From the NCBI RefSeq assembly GCF_002270415.1, contig NZ_NNRI01000020.1, forward strand, positions 26,908 to 90,907: 64,000 bases of DNA. The letters run 5' to 3'. Below the pieces are notes generated by a model. That model worked only from the letters and a program-made list of their open reading frames with translations, made no database searches and was not told the DNA's origin. Position numbers and translations under genes: made by a program. The stretch's first letter is position 1. Each line of letters opens with the position of its first letter. This stretch comes from Mesorhizobium sophorae. GTDB taxonomy: Bacteria > Pseudomonadota > Alphaproteobacteria > Rhizobiales > Rhizobiaceae. Positions 52,148 through 61,541 of the stretch are shown here, one piece after another.

Positions 52148-52794
52148 TCGCCTCCGGGGATCAAAGCAAGGTCGAAGCCGGCAACCATTGCATCTCTCAG
52201 CGTTTCACTCGTCAGCGGATCGATGTGCGGCAGTCTGCCTAGCTGGCGCGCGCCGCTGAACTCCACGATTGTTCTCTGCGTATCGGCCACCTCATCACCG
52301 ATGAAGGCAATGCCGATGAGCGGGATGGAACGGGCCCTGAGCGCCTCGATCGACAGCAGGGTGTGGTTGATCGTGCCGAGCGTGGTACGGGCGCACAGGA
52401 TAACCGGCATCCGCCACTGAGCGAATATGTCGATGAACTTGGTGCGCCGGTTGAGCGGCACCATCAGTCCCCCGGCCCCTTCGATGACGATCGGACCCGG
52501 CAAGTCCGGAAGCGAGAGCTCTGCGACGTCTATCGCGACGCCGTCGAGTTCGGCTGAACGATGCGGCGACAGCGGCTCCTTCAGGCGATACCCTTCGGGC
52601 AGCACGCGTCCTTTCGGCAGGCCGGCGAGCCGTTCCACAACCTCGCTGTCGGTTTCGCCGTCGAGGCCCGATTGCACCGGCTTCCAGTAGAAACCGTCGA
52701 GAAGGCCGGCCAATCCCGCCGAAAACACCGTCTTGCCGATGCCGGTGTCTGTTCCGGTAACGACGATGCGCTTGGTCATGCCAGCTCTGGTCAT
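52144..52794 (-). CDS. bioD: BioD dethiobiotin synthetase
   Basis: A 216-residue P-loop enzyme forming dethiobiotin from DAPA, CO2 and ATP. The Walker A-like motif GTDTGIGKTVFSAGLA is near residue 13, and KPVQSG and VIEGAGGLMVPL follow. Starts at 52794, overlapping bioF by 4 bases; a Met five codons in is a possible alternative. Intact. Confidence 0.95.
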   Translation of the reverse strand: MTRAGMTKRIVVTGTDTGIGKTVFSAGLAGLLDGFYWKPVQSGLDGETDSEVVERLAGLPKGRVLPEGYRLKEPLSPHRSAELDGVAIDVAELSLPDLPGPIVIEGAGGLMVPLNRRTKFIDIFAQWRMPVILCARTTLGTINHTLLSIEALRARSIPLIGIAFIGDEVADTQRTIVEFSGARQLGRLPHIDPLTSETLRDAMVAGFDLALIPGGE

Positions 52795-53930
52795 GCTTGG
52801 GCCAACACCTCGGCGAGCGCCTCGACCATGGCGGAAATGTCGGCTTCGTCAACGTTGAGCGTCAGCGAAATGCGCAGACGCGACGTGCCCTCGGGCACGG
52901 TCGGCGGACGAATGCCGCGTATGTCAAAGCCGCGTGCCTGGAGCGCTGTCGCCACCGCCATGGTGCGCCTGACGTCGCCGATGACAAATGGCTGGATCTG
53001 TGAGCCGCTCGGTATCACGCCGCAGCGCCCGGCCAATTGGCGACCCGCGAAGGCAACACGCTCCTGCAACTGGAGACGGCGCATCGGCTCATCGGACAGC
53101 ATGGCGAGCGCTTCGCGCGCCGCGACCGCCATCAGCGGCGACGGTGCGGTGGCGTAGATGAATGGCCGGCACCGGTTGACGAGATAGTCGCACAGCGTTC
53201 GTGGAGCGGTGACAAGCGCGCCCGACGCTCCGAGCGCCTTGCCGCAAGTGTGGAGTGCGATGATGTTGTCGCGGCCCTCGAAACCGGCGGCAAGGCCGCG
53301 GCCCTCCGGTCCCCAAACGCCGGTGGCATGCGCCTCGTCGACGACGATGAATGCCTCGTGTCGATCGGCAAGCGCGACCAGGCTCTCCATCGGCGCACGG
53401 TCGCCATCCATGCTGTAAAGGCTTTCGACCGCGATCCAGACGCGCCCGGTGCCGCCTTCGGCGCGCCAGCGCGTGATCGCATCCTCGATAGAATCGACGT
53501 CGTTGTGCGCGGCGAGCTTGAACTCAGCGCGGCCAGCGCGAGCCCCCTCATGCATGCTGGCATGGGCGAGTCCGTCGAGGACCAAAAGGTCGCCCTTCTG
53601 CGGCAGCGCTGTCAGGAGAGCGAAGTTGGCGATGTAGCCGCTGCCGAAGAACAGCGCGCGTTCAGCTCCGAAAAACGCCGCCGCGTCCGCCTCCAGAGCC
53701 TCATGCTCCGGCGCGTTGCCGCGCAGCAGCCGCGACCCGGTGGCGCCGACCGGCGTGCCCTGCGCGATCGCAGCCGCAACCGCGTCGCCTAGTCTTCTCG
53801 AAGCGGCAAGCCCGAGATAGTCGTTCGACGAGAAGTCGAGGCCGGCGCGCGGCGACAGTGTCCGCAGCCGGTCCTTGCGCGCCAGCCCCTGCAAGGTCGC
53901 GTCATAGCGGGCAAGCGGTACCCCGCTCAT
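52791..53930 (-). CDS. bioF: BioF 8-amino-7-oxononanoate synthase
   Basis: A 379-residue PLP enzyme condensing pimeloyl-ACP with alanine. Landmarks are DFSSNDYLGLA, the Asp/His region VVDEAHATGVWG and the PLP Lys in HTCGKALGASGA. It overlaps bioB and bioD by 4 bases. Full length. Confidence 0.95.
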   Translation of the reverse strand: MSGVPLARYDATLQGLARKDRLRTLSPRAGLDFSSNDYLGLAASRRLGDAVAAAIAQGTPVGATGSRLLRGNAPEHEALEADAAAFFGAERALFFGSGYIANFALLTALPQKGDLLVLDGLAHASMHEGARAGRAEFKLAAHNDVDSIEDAITRWRAEGGTGRVWIAVESLYSMDGDRAPMESLVALADRHEAFIVVDEAHATGVWGPEGRGLAAGFEGRDNIIALHTCGKALGASGALVTAPRTLCDYLVNRCRPFIYATAPSPLMAVAAREALAMLSDEPMRRLQLQERVAFAGRQLAGRCGVIPSGSQIQPFVIGDVRRTMAVATALQARGFDIRGIRPPTVPEGTSRLRISLTLNVDEADISAMVEALAEVLAQA

Positions 53931-54931
53931 TGCGTCTCGAGGTCCATCGGCTCGATGCCGAGACGCCGGAACAGCAGACTATCCTTGTCCTCGCCGGGAT
54001 TGTCCGCCGTCAGCAGCGTGTCGCCGACGAAGATCGAGTTGGCGCCGGCAAAGAAGCACAGCGCCTGCATCTCGTCGGTCATGGCGGTGCGGCCGGCTGA
54101 AAGCCGGACATGCGATTTCGGCATCATGATGCGCGCCAGTGCGATCACGCGCACGAATTCGATCGGCTCGATCGGCCTGGCGTCGGCAAGGGGCGTGCCG
54201 GCGATCGGTATCAGCATGTTGATCGGAACGCTTTCCGGATGTTCCGGCAGATTGGCCAGCGTCACCAGCATGTCGACGCGATCCATAGGCTCTTCGCCCA
54301 TACCGACAATGCCGCCGCAGCAGACCTTGATGCCGCTGTCGCGGACATTGGCCAGCGTGTCCAGCCGATCGGCAAACGTGCGTGTCGAGATAACCTCGTT
54401 GTAGTAGCGCTCCGAAGTGTCGATGTTGTGGTTGTAATAGTCGAGGCCGGCCATTTTCAGTTGCTGCGCCTGGTCCAGATCAAGCATGCCCAGCGTCATG
54501 CAGGTCTGCATGCCCAGCGCCTTGACGCCTTCGACCATCGCCACGACCGCATCCATGTCGCGCGCCTTGGGATTTCGCCATGCCGCGCCCATGCAATAGC
54601 GGGTGGCACCGGCGTCACGCGCCTTGGTCGCCTCGGCGATGACGCGCCGGCCCTCCATCAGTTTCGACGCTTTCAACCCGCTTTCGTGATGCGCCGACTG
54701 GCTGCAATAGCCGCAATCCTCCGGGCAGCCGCCGGTCTTGATGCTGAGGAGCCGGCTAAGCTGGACCTTGTTGGGATCGAAATTCTGGCGGTGCACGGTT
54801 TGCGCCAGGAAGAGCAGATTGTTGAAGGGCGCGTCATGAAGTGCCCGAGCCTTCTCTAGCGTCCACGTCGTGGCGTCTGGGGCTTGAGCCTGTGGCATTG
54901 TCTTCGTCGGATTGGTGGCGTGCATGTCCAT
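53927..54931 (-). CDS. bioB: BioB biotin synthase
   Basis: A 334-residue radical SAM enzyme inserting sulphur into dethiobiotin. The 4Fe-4S motif is in GGCPEDCGYCSQSAHH, and the conserved YNHNIDTSERYY and CCGGIVGMGE segments carry other cluster ligands. It is the first gene of the operon, and AGGA lies 7 bases before the ATG. The gene starts 91 bases after nadC. I saw no BioR-type palindrome (TTATMKATAA) in that gap. Confidence 0.96.
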   Translation of the reverse strand: MDMHATNPTKTMPQAQAPDATTWTLEKARALHDAPFNNLLFLAQTVHRQNFDPNKVQLSRLLSIKTGGCPEDCGYCSQSAHHESGLKASKLMEGRRVIAEATKARDAGATRYCMGAAWRNPKARDMDAVVAMVEGVKALGMQTCMTLGMLDLDQAQQLKMAGLDYYNHNIDTSERYYNEVISTRTFADRLDTLANVRDSGIKVCCGGIVGMGEEPMDRVDMLVTLANLPEHPESVPINMLIPIAGTPLADARPIEPIEFVRVIALARIMMPKSHVRLSAGRTAMTDEMQALCFFAGANSIFVGDTLLTADNPGEDKDSLLFRRLGIEPMDLETQ

Positions 54932-55021
54932 CCTGTTTCCTAGTCTACGCTTGCGCTATCTTCGTCTTACGAGTCCTGGGGTTCGAATGCCCGATTGACC
55001 CATATGTTTGCTCGTGGGTCG

Positions 55022-55876
55022 TCAGGGCGCCCGACAGGCAAGGCCGATATCGAGGATCGGCGCGCTGTGAGTCAACCAGCCGATAGAAATCAGGTCGACA
55101 CCGGTGGCCGCGATGGCCGGCGCTGACGCGGCGGTGATCCTGCCGGACGCCTCGGTGATCGCCCGGCCGGCGACCATCAGCACTGCCTCTCGCAATTGGT
55201 CAACCGACATGTTGTCAAGCAGAACGGCGTCGGGGGCGAGCGTCAAGGCCTCTTCCAACTGGGTCAGCGTATCGACCTCGACTTCGATCTTGACGAGATG
55301 ACCTGCACTTGCTCGCGCGCGCTTGATGGCCGCACGGATCCCGCCGGCGATGGCGATGTGGTTGTCCTTGATCAGGAGCGCATCGTCGAGGCCAAAGCGG
55401 TGATTGGCGCCGCCACCGGCGCGCACGGCATATTTTTCGACGGCCCGTAAACCGGGCGTCGTCTTGCGCGTGCAGACGATCTTCGCGCCGTGCCCGCGGA
55501 CCGCCGCGACGACGGATGCCGTCGCCGTGGCGACGCCGCTCAAATGACAGAGAAAATTCAGCGCCGTCCGTTCCGCTGTGAGTATGGCCCGGGCCGGACC
55601 GCTCACCGATGCGATGACCTGGCCTTCCACGACACCACTGCCGTCTGGCCGCTCCACCGAGATTTCAACATCGGGGCTGATCAGGCGGAAGGCGAGCATG
55701 GCTAGATCGAGCCCCGCGACAATCCCGCGCTGACGCCCCACAAGCACGGTCCTTGTATAGTGGTAGGGTGTCACAATGGCGTCCGTGGATACGTCACCGG
55801 CCCTGCCGAGGTCTTCGAGCAGAGCAGTCCGTACCAGAGGCTCGAGCATGATTGGGGGCAGCGGCGAGAGGTTCAT
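55022..55876 (-). CDS. nadC: NadC quinolinate phosphoribosyltransferase
   Basis: A 284-residue enzyme turning quinolinate into nicotinate mononucleotide. Landmarks are LNFLCHLSGVATAT, CTRKTTPGLRAVEKYAV, RAGGGANHRFGLDDALLIKD and EVEVDTLTQ. The last gene of nadABC; overlaps nadB by 4 bases. Intact. Confidence 0.95.
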   Translation of the reverse strand: MNLSPLPPIMLEPLVRTALLEDLGRAGDVSTDAIVTPYHYTRTVLVGRQRGIVAGLDLAMLAFRLISPDVEISVERPDGSGVVEGQVIASVSGPARAILTAERTALNFLCHLSGVATATASVVAAVRGHGAKIVCTRKTTPGLRAVEKYAVRAGGGANHRFGLDDALLIKDNHIAIAGGIRAAIKRARASAGHLVKIEVEVDTLTQLEEALTLAPDAVLLDNMSVDQLREAVLMVAGRAITEASGRITAASAPAIAATGVDLISIGWLTHSAPILDIGLACRAP

Positions 55877-57417
55877 TGCCCGGTCTCTTCAAGCGTAGAC
55901 GAAGATGCGAGTTCCTCAGCTGTCGCTAAGGCTTCATCGAGCGTGAGCCTGGAGCGGCGGGCGGCAACCGCACAATCTGGACAGTCGGTCCGGTAGTGAG
56001 CGCCGCGGCTTTCTTCTCGCAGCAAGGCGGCAACCGCGATCATCAGTCCCGCTATCGCAGGATCGGACGCTGCATCTTGGCGTTTGGCCAGCGGAAGCAA
56101 TGTGCTCACGGCCTCGCGCAAGACCTCGCCATCTCGTTTCACGCCAAGGCTGCGTGACAGGAGAGGGCGCAACGAGAGTGGATCGGGAGCCGGAATTTCC
56201 CGTGCCGTCGAGCGTGTTCTGATGCCGATCGGAGATCCCGCTACGCTTTCGGCGACCCAGCGCGCGCATACGATCGCCTCGGTCAGCGAGTTGCTGGCAA
56301 GCCGATTGGCGCCATGCAGTCCAGTGGAGGCGACTTCGCCGCACGCCCATAGTCCGGCAACCGAGGTACGTCCATCCCGATCCACAGCGACGCCGCCCAT
56401 GTGATAGTGCTGGGCCGGCCGTATCGGGATGAGGTCGCGCACGGGATCGATGCCCGCGCCCCGGCAGGCTGATGCGATTGTCGGAAATTGCCGCGCAAAT
56501 GTCGGGCCGGGCTTTTCTCGTCCATCGAGAAAGACGCGGTGGCCGTTCGAAAGATGCGTCCAGATGGCGCGCGCCACCACATCGCGCGGCGCGAGTTCCG
56601 CGCCCGGCAAGCTGTCGAGGAAGCGTCGGCCTGTCTCGTCGACAATCATCGCGCCTTCACCGCGAACCGCTTCACTGATCAGCGTCATCGGGCGCGCCGG
56701 CCCATCAAGCGCGGTCGGGTGGAACTGGATGAATTCCAGGTCGGCAACCACAGCACCGGCGCGCGCCGCAAGCGCCAGGCCCTGTCCGCAACTGCCCAAA
56801 GGGTTGGTGCTGTCGAGGAACAGTCCGCCAATCCCACCCGTGGCGAGGACGACCCGTCCCGTACCGAAGAACACAGGACTCATCGAACAGCTTGCCCAGA
56901 CACCTCGGACCGTATTGTCCTCCACCGCCAGCCGCCGCGCCTCTGCACCCTCGACGACCACGATCGACGAAGTAGAACGCACAGCTTCGACCAGCACACG
57001 CATGATTTCCTGTCCGCTGCCATCGCCGCCGGCATGAACGATGCGCCGGCGGACGTGCGCGGCCTCCAATCCCAGGCGCAGGGCTCCTTCAGGCGTCCGA
57101 TCGAAGCGAACCCCAAGGGTCGCCAGGGTCTCGATCGCGTTAGGAGCCGCATGAAGGATGCGGGTTGCGATTTCTGCGTCGCACAGGCCATCGCCGGCGG
57201 CGAGCGTGTCGGCGACATGCAGCGCAGGATCGTCGTCCACGCCAAGGCTGGCAGCCAGCCCGCCCTGTGCCCATGCGCTTGATGCCTCAGATCCAAGCGG
57301 CGTCCTGGACAGAATAAGCACCGGTTCCGGCGCCAGATGAAGCGCAGTCAAAAGCCCGGCAATACCGGCGCCTATGATAATCGGGCGGCCAAGGAAACTG
57401 CGGACCTCCTCGCTCAT
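55873..57417 (-). CDS. nadB: NadB L-aspartate oxidase
   Basis: A 514-residue FAD enzyme oxidising aspartate to iminoaspartate. The dinucleotide fold is IIGAGIAGLLTALHL (13-27). Substrate and FAD segments include SSAWAQGGLAAS, EFIQFHPTAL and GLWACGEVASTGLHGANRLA. The C-terminal helical domain is complete, with a Cys pair CPDC. It overlaps nadA and nadC by 4 bases. Confidence 0.95.
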   Translation of the reverse strand: MSEEVRSFLGRPIIIGAGIAGLLTALHLAPEPVLILSRTPLGSEASSAWAQGGLAASLGVDDDPALHVADTLAAGDGLCDAEIATRILHAAPNAIETLATLGVRFDRTPEGALRLGLEAAHVRRRIVHAGGDGSGQEIMRVLVEAVRSTSSIVVVEGAEARRLAVEDNTVRGVWASCSMSPVFFGTGRVVLATGGIGGLFLDSTNPLGSCGQGLALAARAGAVVADLEFIQFHPTALDGPARPMTLISEAVRGEGAMIVDETGRRFLDSLPGAELAPRDVVARAIWTHLSNGHRVFLDGREKPGPTFARQFPTIASACRGAGIDPVRDLIPIRPAQHYHMGGVAVDRDGRTSVAGLWACGEVASTGLHGANRLASNSLTEAIVCARWVAESVAGSPIGIRTRSTAREIPAPDPLSLRPLLSRSLGVKRDGEVLREAVSTLLPLAKRQDAASDPAIAGLMIAVAALLREESRGAHYRTDCPDCAVAARRSRLTLDEALATAEELASSSTLEETGQ

Positions 57418-58388
57418 ACGGCGAGCATCCGCTCTACCGCTAGCCGTGCTCGTGCTGCAATGTCGGGTTCAATCATCACCTCATGCCGGTTCTGCTCGAG
57501 CGCAGAGCGGATGTTGGCGAGCGTGATGCGCTTCATGTGCGGGCATAGATTGCAGGGCCGGATGAATTCGATCTCGGGATGCTGGACCGCGACATTGTCG
57601 CTCATCGAGCATTCCGTCATCAGCACGACGCGTGGCGGCTTTTGCCTTTCGACATAGTCGGACATGGCGGCTGTCGAGCCAGAAAAATCGGCTTCGGCTA
57701 CAACGTCGGGCGGGCATTCGGGATGCGCGAGCACCATCACGCCGGGATGGCTTTCGCGCAACTGACGGATGTCGGCTGGCGTGAAGCGCTCGTGCACTTC
57801 GCAATGACCCTTCCAGGCGGTGATCTGCACCTTTGTCTGAGCTGCGATGTTCTGGGCCAGATATTCGTCCGGCAGCATGATCACCTTGGGAACCCCGAGG
57901 GACTCGACGACGGCCTTTGCGTTGCCGGACGTGCAGCAGATATCGGACTCTGCTTTCACGTCAGCCGAGGTGTTGACATAGGTGACAACCGGCACACCCG
58001 GATAGCGCTGCCGCAGCAGGCGAATGTCCTCGGCGGTGATCGAGTCGGCCAGTGAACAGCCTGCTCGCAAATCGGGAATGAGTACCGTCTTTTGCGGATT
58101 GAGCAGCTTCGCCGTTTCAGCCATGAAATGCACGCCGGCAAGCACGATGACGTCGGCTTCGGTCGACATTGCCTTACGGGCAAGCGCCAGACTGTCGCCG
58201 ACGATGTCGGCCACACAGTGGAAGATCTCCGGCGTCTGATAATTATGCGCCAGGATGACGGCGTTGCGCTCCCGCTTCAGCGCCAGAATTGCCTCGATGT
58301 CGTCCGAAAAGCTCGGCCATTCGATCGGAGGAATAACGCGCCGAACGCGGTCGTACAGGGATGCGGCCGAAGGCAGGATGGTGCTCAT
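57414..58388 (-). CDS. nadA: NadA quinolinate synthase
   Basis: A 324-residue 4Fe-4S enzyme condensing iminoaspartate with dihydroxyacetone phosphate. Cluster Cys are seen in SDICCTSGNAKAVV, VLAHPECPP and RPCNLCPHMK. HNYQTPEIFHCVADIVGDSL near residue 50 is typical. GGAGG precedes the ATG, and an operator palindrome lies 12 bases further upstream. Confidence 0.95.
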   Translation of the reverse strand: MSTILPSAASLYDRVRRVIPPIEWPSFSDDIEAILALKRERNAVILAHNYQTPEIFHCVADIVGDSLALARKAMSTEADVIVLAGVHFMAETAKLLNPQKTVLIPDLRAGCSLADSITAEDIRLLRQRYPGVPVVTYVNTSADVKAESDICCTSGNAKAVVESLGVPKVIMLPDEYLAQNIAAQTKVQITAWKGHCEVHERFTPADIRQLRESHPGVMVLAHPECPPDVVAEADFSGSTAAMSDYVERQKPPRVVLMTECSMSDNVAVQHPEIEFIRPCNLCPHMKRITLANIRSALEQNRHEVMIEPDIAARARLAVERMLAV

Positions 58389-58399
58389 CGAGCCTCCAA

Positions 58400-58446
58400 T
58401 TATAATCTACATGATTATAAGACCTTTATATTCGTTATGACTATAA
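58400..58446. promoter_or_regulatory. NadQ operator region in front of nadA
   Basis: TTATAATC-TACAT-GATTATAA (58400-58420) is a perfect 8-bp inverted repeat. A second shorter dyad TTAT-GACT-ATAA lies at 58435-58446. The sites fill the 64-base gap between nadQ and nadA, where the NadQ repressor should act on nadABC. Confidence 0.8.
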
Positions 58447-58452
58447 GCAATG

Positions 58453-59415
58453 TCAAGCCCGCGCGAGCGGCAATTTTGTCCCAGCCCCAGGCCTCTCGTC
58501 GATAATGGCGTGGCGGAAGCGGTAGAGTTGCGCCGGCCGGCCGCCGGTTTCGGCGGTCGCCTCGCCGGTCTTCTCAACCAGATCCTGCTGCTCTATAAGC
58601 CGGCGAAAGTTCGGCTTGTTAATGAGCCTGCCTGAGAGCGCCTCCACGGTTCGCTGCAACTGCAGAAGTGTGAAGAGCGGCGGCATCAGTTCGAACACGA
58701 CGGGTCGGTATTTGATCTTTGAGCGCAGCCGCGCAATAGCCGTTGCCAGGATGCGGCGGTGATCGGCGACCATGGATGTGCCCGGCACGGGAGTGGGCGC
58801 GGCTGAATCCCCGCTGCGGGTCGCTTCCTCCACCAGCGCTGCCTCGTAGAGAAGCTCATAGCGCTGCAATACGAGCTCTTCGTTCCATGCTCGGTCGTCG
58901 AAGCCGAAGGTGATCGCCGCGCGCCGCCGACGATCGAGCCGCACGGCGGTATCGTCAGCGCTGTCCGCCCATTCTCTTAATAGCGGTCGCAGTTTTTCCA
59001 GCACAACCGCCGGCGTGCCGGAGCGATGATCCTCCCACGGAAAATAGTCGTACCATCTTGCCCAGCAGCGCCTGGCTGAGGCAGCCGCATCTTCGTCTCG
59101 CGTCAGTGCGAGGTAGCTGATCGAGATTATACGCTCCTCAGCGCCGACCCGATCGCGATCGGCGAAGGTGTAAAGCTGTTCGATATAGCCCAGCGGCTGG
59201 CCGGTCTGTTGTTCCACCCATCCTCTGAGACCCGACTGCAGGGAACGGTGATCCTGCTCGAACGGACCCGACGGCAGTGCGTTTGCCTGCCCTATGGTGA
59301 GAACGTAAGGGTCGCTGTTTTTCACGGCGACGACCACGGCGATAAGGTCCGCTTTGACGGCATTGGCCCTGCCTGCAGCTCTGCCTTTCCCGGTTACCTT
59401 TGCCTGGTGCTCCAT
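58453..59415 (-). CDS. nadQ: NadQ-type transcriptional regulator of NAD synthesis
   Basis: A 320-residue protein of the COG4111 type: a Nudix-like N-terminal sensor domain (residues about 20-190; LIAVVVAVKNSDPYVLTIGQ) lacking a clear Nudix catalytic box, and a C-terminal winged helix (residues about 240-310; VFELMPPLFTLLQLQRTVEA and a RPAQLYRFR wing). Alphaproteobacterial NadQ represses nadABC. It lies directly upstream of nadA on the same strand, with the palindromic operator between. Intact. Confidence 0.85.
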   Translation of the reverse strand: MEHQAKVTGKGRAAGRANAVKADLIAVVVAVKNSDPYVLTIGQANALPSGPFEQDHRSLQSGLRGWVEQQTGQPLGYIEQLYTFADRDRVGAEERIISISYLALTRDEDAAASARRCWARWYDYFPWEDHRSGTPAVVLEKLRPLLREWADSADDTAVRLDRRRRAAITFGFDDRAWNEELVLQRYELLYEAALVEEATRSGDSAAPTPVPGTSMVADHRRILATAIARLRSKIKYRPVVFELMPPLFTLLQLQRTVEALSGRLINKPNFRRLIEQQDLVEKTGEATAETGGRPAQLYRFRHAIIDERPGAGTKLPLARA

Positions 59416-59596
59416 GATCCCTGAACTGGTTGGCAGAGCCCTGCCAAGAAGGCGGCTGAACCGATTTAAATTGGTTTTCTACGATAACTGTCCGCGCGTC
59501 AACATCGCGCACCGTCGCGATTTTGCTCTTCGCACGTGCACAAAAATATGCCAAACGCGACACTCGCGGTTGGTAACGCAAGGGAAGGAGCCCTCG

Positions 59597-60429
59597 TTGA
59601 TTGCGGTTGCTAACACCAAGGCGATCACCTCGCCGGATATTCGTTCGCGAAAGGCTGGCACGCCGCTCGTCTGCCTTACCGCCTACACGACCCCGGTTGC
59701 CCGGCTAGTGGATTCCCATTGCGATGTCGTGCTGGTCGGCGACAGCGTCGGTATGGTTCTCCACGGGTTGCCGACCACGCTTGGGGTTACGCTCGACATG
59801 ATGATCATGCATGGCCAAGCTGTGCGCCGCGGCCTTGAGCGGGCGCTGATGGTCGTGGATATGCCATTTGGCTCCTATGAGGAAAGCCGGGACCAGGCCT
59901 TTCGCAATGCCGCGCGCGTCATGGCCGAGACCGGTTGCTCAGCCGTCAAGCTCGAGGGCGGCGAGACAATGGCCGAGACAATCCGCTTCCTCGCCTGTCG
60001 CGGCATCCCGGTGATGGCCCATGTGGGCTGACCCCGCAGGCGGTCAACGCGTTCGGCGGATATCTTGTCCAGGGCAGGGGCGAGAATGGCGAGCGCATCC
60101 GGCGCGACGCCCACGCAGTGGCCGAGGCGGGAGCATTCGCATTCGTGCTCGAAAAGGTGCCCGAGGCGCTCGCCAGCCGGATCACAGCGGAAATCGCAAT
60201 TCCAACGATTGGAATCGGCGCCTCGGCCGCCTGCGACGGGCAGATCTTGGTGATCGACGACATGTTGAGCATGTTCACCGGTTTTCGCCCGAAATTCGTC
60301 AAGCGCTACGGCGAACTTGCTTCAGCGGCAGAAGCTGCCATTGCCAGATACGCGGCTGATGTTCGGGAAGGGCCCTTTCCGGCGGCCGAACATGTTTACG
60401 ACCAGGCGAAGGACGGAGATGTGGCATGA
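59597..60429 (+). pseudogene. panB: PanB ketopantoate hydroxymethyltransferase, one frameshift
   Basis: The first enzyme of pantothenate synthesis. The start is TTG at 59597 with AAGGAG 6 bases upstream. The first frame reads CLTAYTTPVARLVDSHCDVV, the GDSVGMVLHG motif and VKLEGGE, up to MAHVG and a TGA at 60029. The second frame continues directly (GLTPQAVNAFGGYLVQGRG) to the normal end. One missing G in the GTGGGCTG run near 60025-60027 explains the break. Otherwise complete and overlapping panC, so the lesion is recent or a sequencing error. Confidence 0.88.
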
Positions 60430-61031
60430 ACGTGCCGGTTGTCCATACCATTGCCGAACTTCGCTCCATCGCCACGGGATGGCGCCGTTCTGGCGCCACC
60501 ATCGCAGTGGTGCCGACCATGGGGGCGTTGCACGAAGGGCATCTGAGCCTCGTGCGTGCGGCGCTTCACAGGGCCGATCGGGTTGTCGTGACGCTCTTCG
60601 TCAATCCGAAGCAGTTCAACAGTGCTGCCGACCTTGCCGCCTATTCCCGGACGGAAAAGGAAGATGCTGCAAAGCTCGCGTCTCTGGGCGCGCATCTGCT
60701 CTATGTGCCGGGCGTAGCGGAGATGTATCCGGCAGGCTTTACCACGACCGTTTCAGTCTCCCGCATCGGCGAAGGCCTGTGCGGCGCGTTCCGGCCAGGT
60801 CATTTCGATGGGGTGGCGACTGTCGTTGCCAAGCTCTTCCTGCAGACCGGCGCTGATGTCGCCATTTTCGGCGAAAAAGATTTCCAGCAGCTTCAGCTTG
60901 TCAGGCGGAAAGTCGAAGCCGGCTGCGGTGGATGCCATTGCCTCACGCAGATCGACGGCATCAACACTTTCGCACCGCCAGCGCCTGCGCGGCCGCGACT
61001 CCGTGGGCCGTTAACGCAAGTATCTGGATGA
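60426..61031 (+). pseudogene. panC: PanC pantothenate synthetase, C-terminally damaged
   Basis: Residues 1-160 are good PanC: VPTMGALHEGHLSLVR (HIGH-like motif), TLFVNPKQFN, FRPGHFDGVATVVAKLF and FGEKDFQQLQL. After that the expected VRDL and SSRN segments are missing. The last 40 residues are unrelated, and the gene is about 80 residues short. A weak RKYLDDAHLS trace in another frame near 61017 hints at the remains of the C-terminal part. Confidence 0.85.
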
Positions 61032-61433
61032 CGCTCACCTCTCCATTGCCATCGGTTCCGTGCAACGTTTGCGGATCGTCCGCCTCACTAGTCGTGCCAA
61101 AGGACTAGAGCTTTCAGTTACAACGTGGTGAGCCACCCCATCTATGTCTGGTCTCCGACCTGCGTCGTAAACCCGACACTGTCGTCCTCGCTAGGCATGA
61201 AGCGCCGCTACCAATGGTTGTCGCGTGGACATTTATTGTCAGATGGGCTGTCGTTTCGGTTAGAGACCGGCAAATTCTCTGGGTCAGGCGGCGGAGAAGG
61301 GGACGCGGTTAGATAGAATATTGCATGGCACGTGGTTTGCGTGCCGCTGGGGTTTCCCTCCGCGGCCGTTTGCCTGATAGCTGGCTTATTCGAAACGCCA
61401 CGATCTGAATGCAGCTAATACGGCGCGAGGTTT
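61032..61433. other. Intergenic; eroded panC end and no supported gene
   Basis: A trace of panC may reach about 61050. The remainder has only short frames (for example 61125-61316) without recognisable similarity. Confidence 0.4.
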
Positions 61434-61448
61434 TTGTGCATTGCACAA
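61434..61448. promoter_or_regulatory. 15-bp palindrome upstream of the PhyH-like gene
   Basis: TTGTGCATTGCACAA is a perfect dyad around a central T, about 95 bases before the ATG. It is a plausible operator for an unknown regulator. Confidence 0.4.
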
Positions 61449-61541
61449 GAACCTGACGCGTGGTCAGCGTCCTTTCGGTGCGGGAATCGGGGTTTGGATA
61501 ATAATGACGAAGCGGTGAGAACCTCGCTTCGTTGAAAGTGC

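Noticed and set aside
50612..52420. Plus-strand frame of 602 codons
   Set aside because: Antisense to bioA and bioZ, both of which are clearly real on the minus strand.
54985..55020. GGGGTTCGAAT resembling a tRNA T-arm between nadC and bioB
   Set aside because: The stem does not pair over five bases and no acceptor or anticodon arm is visible.
61400..61541. NifA/sigma-54 promoter for the PhyH-like gene
   Set aside because: No GG-N10-GC element at the right spacing and no TGT-N10-ACA site could be found.
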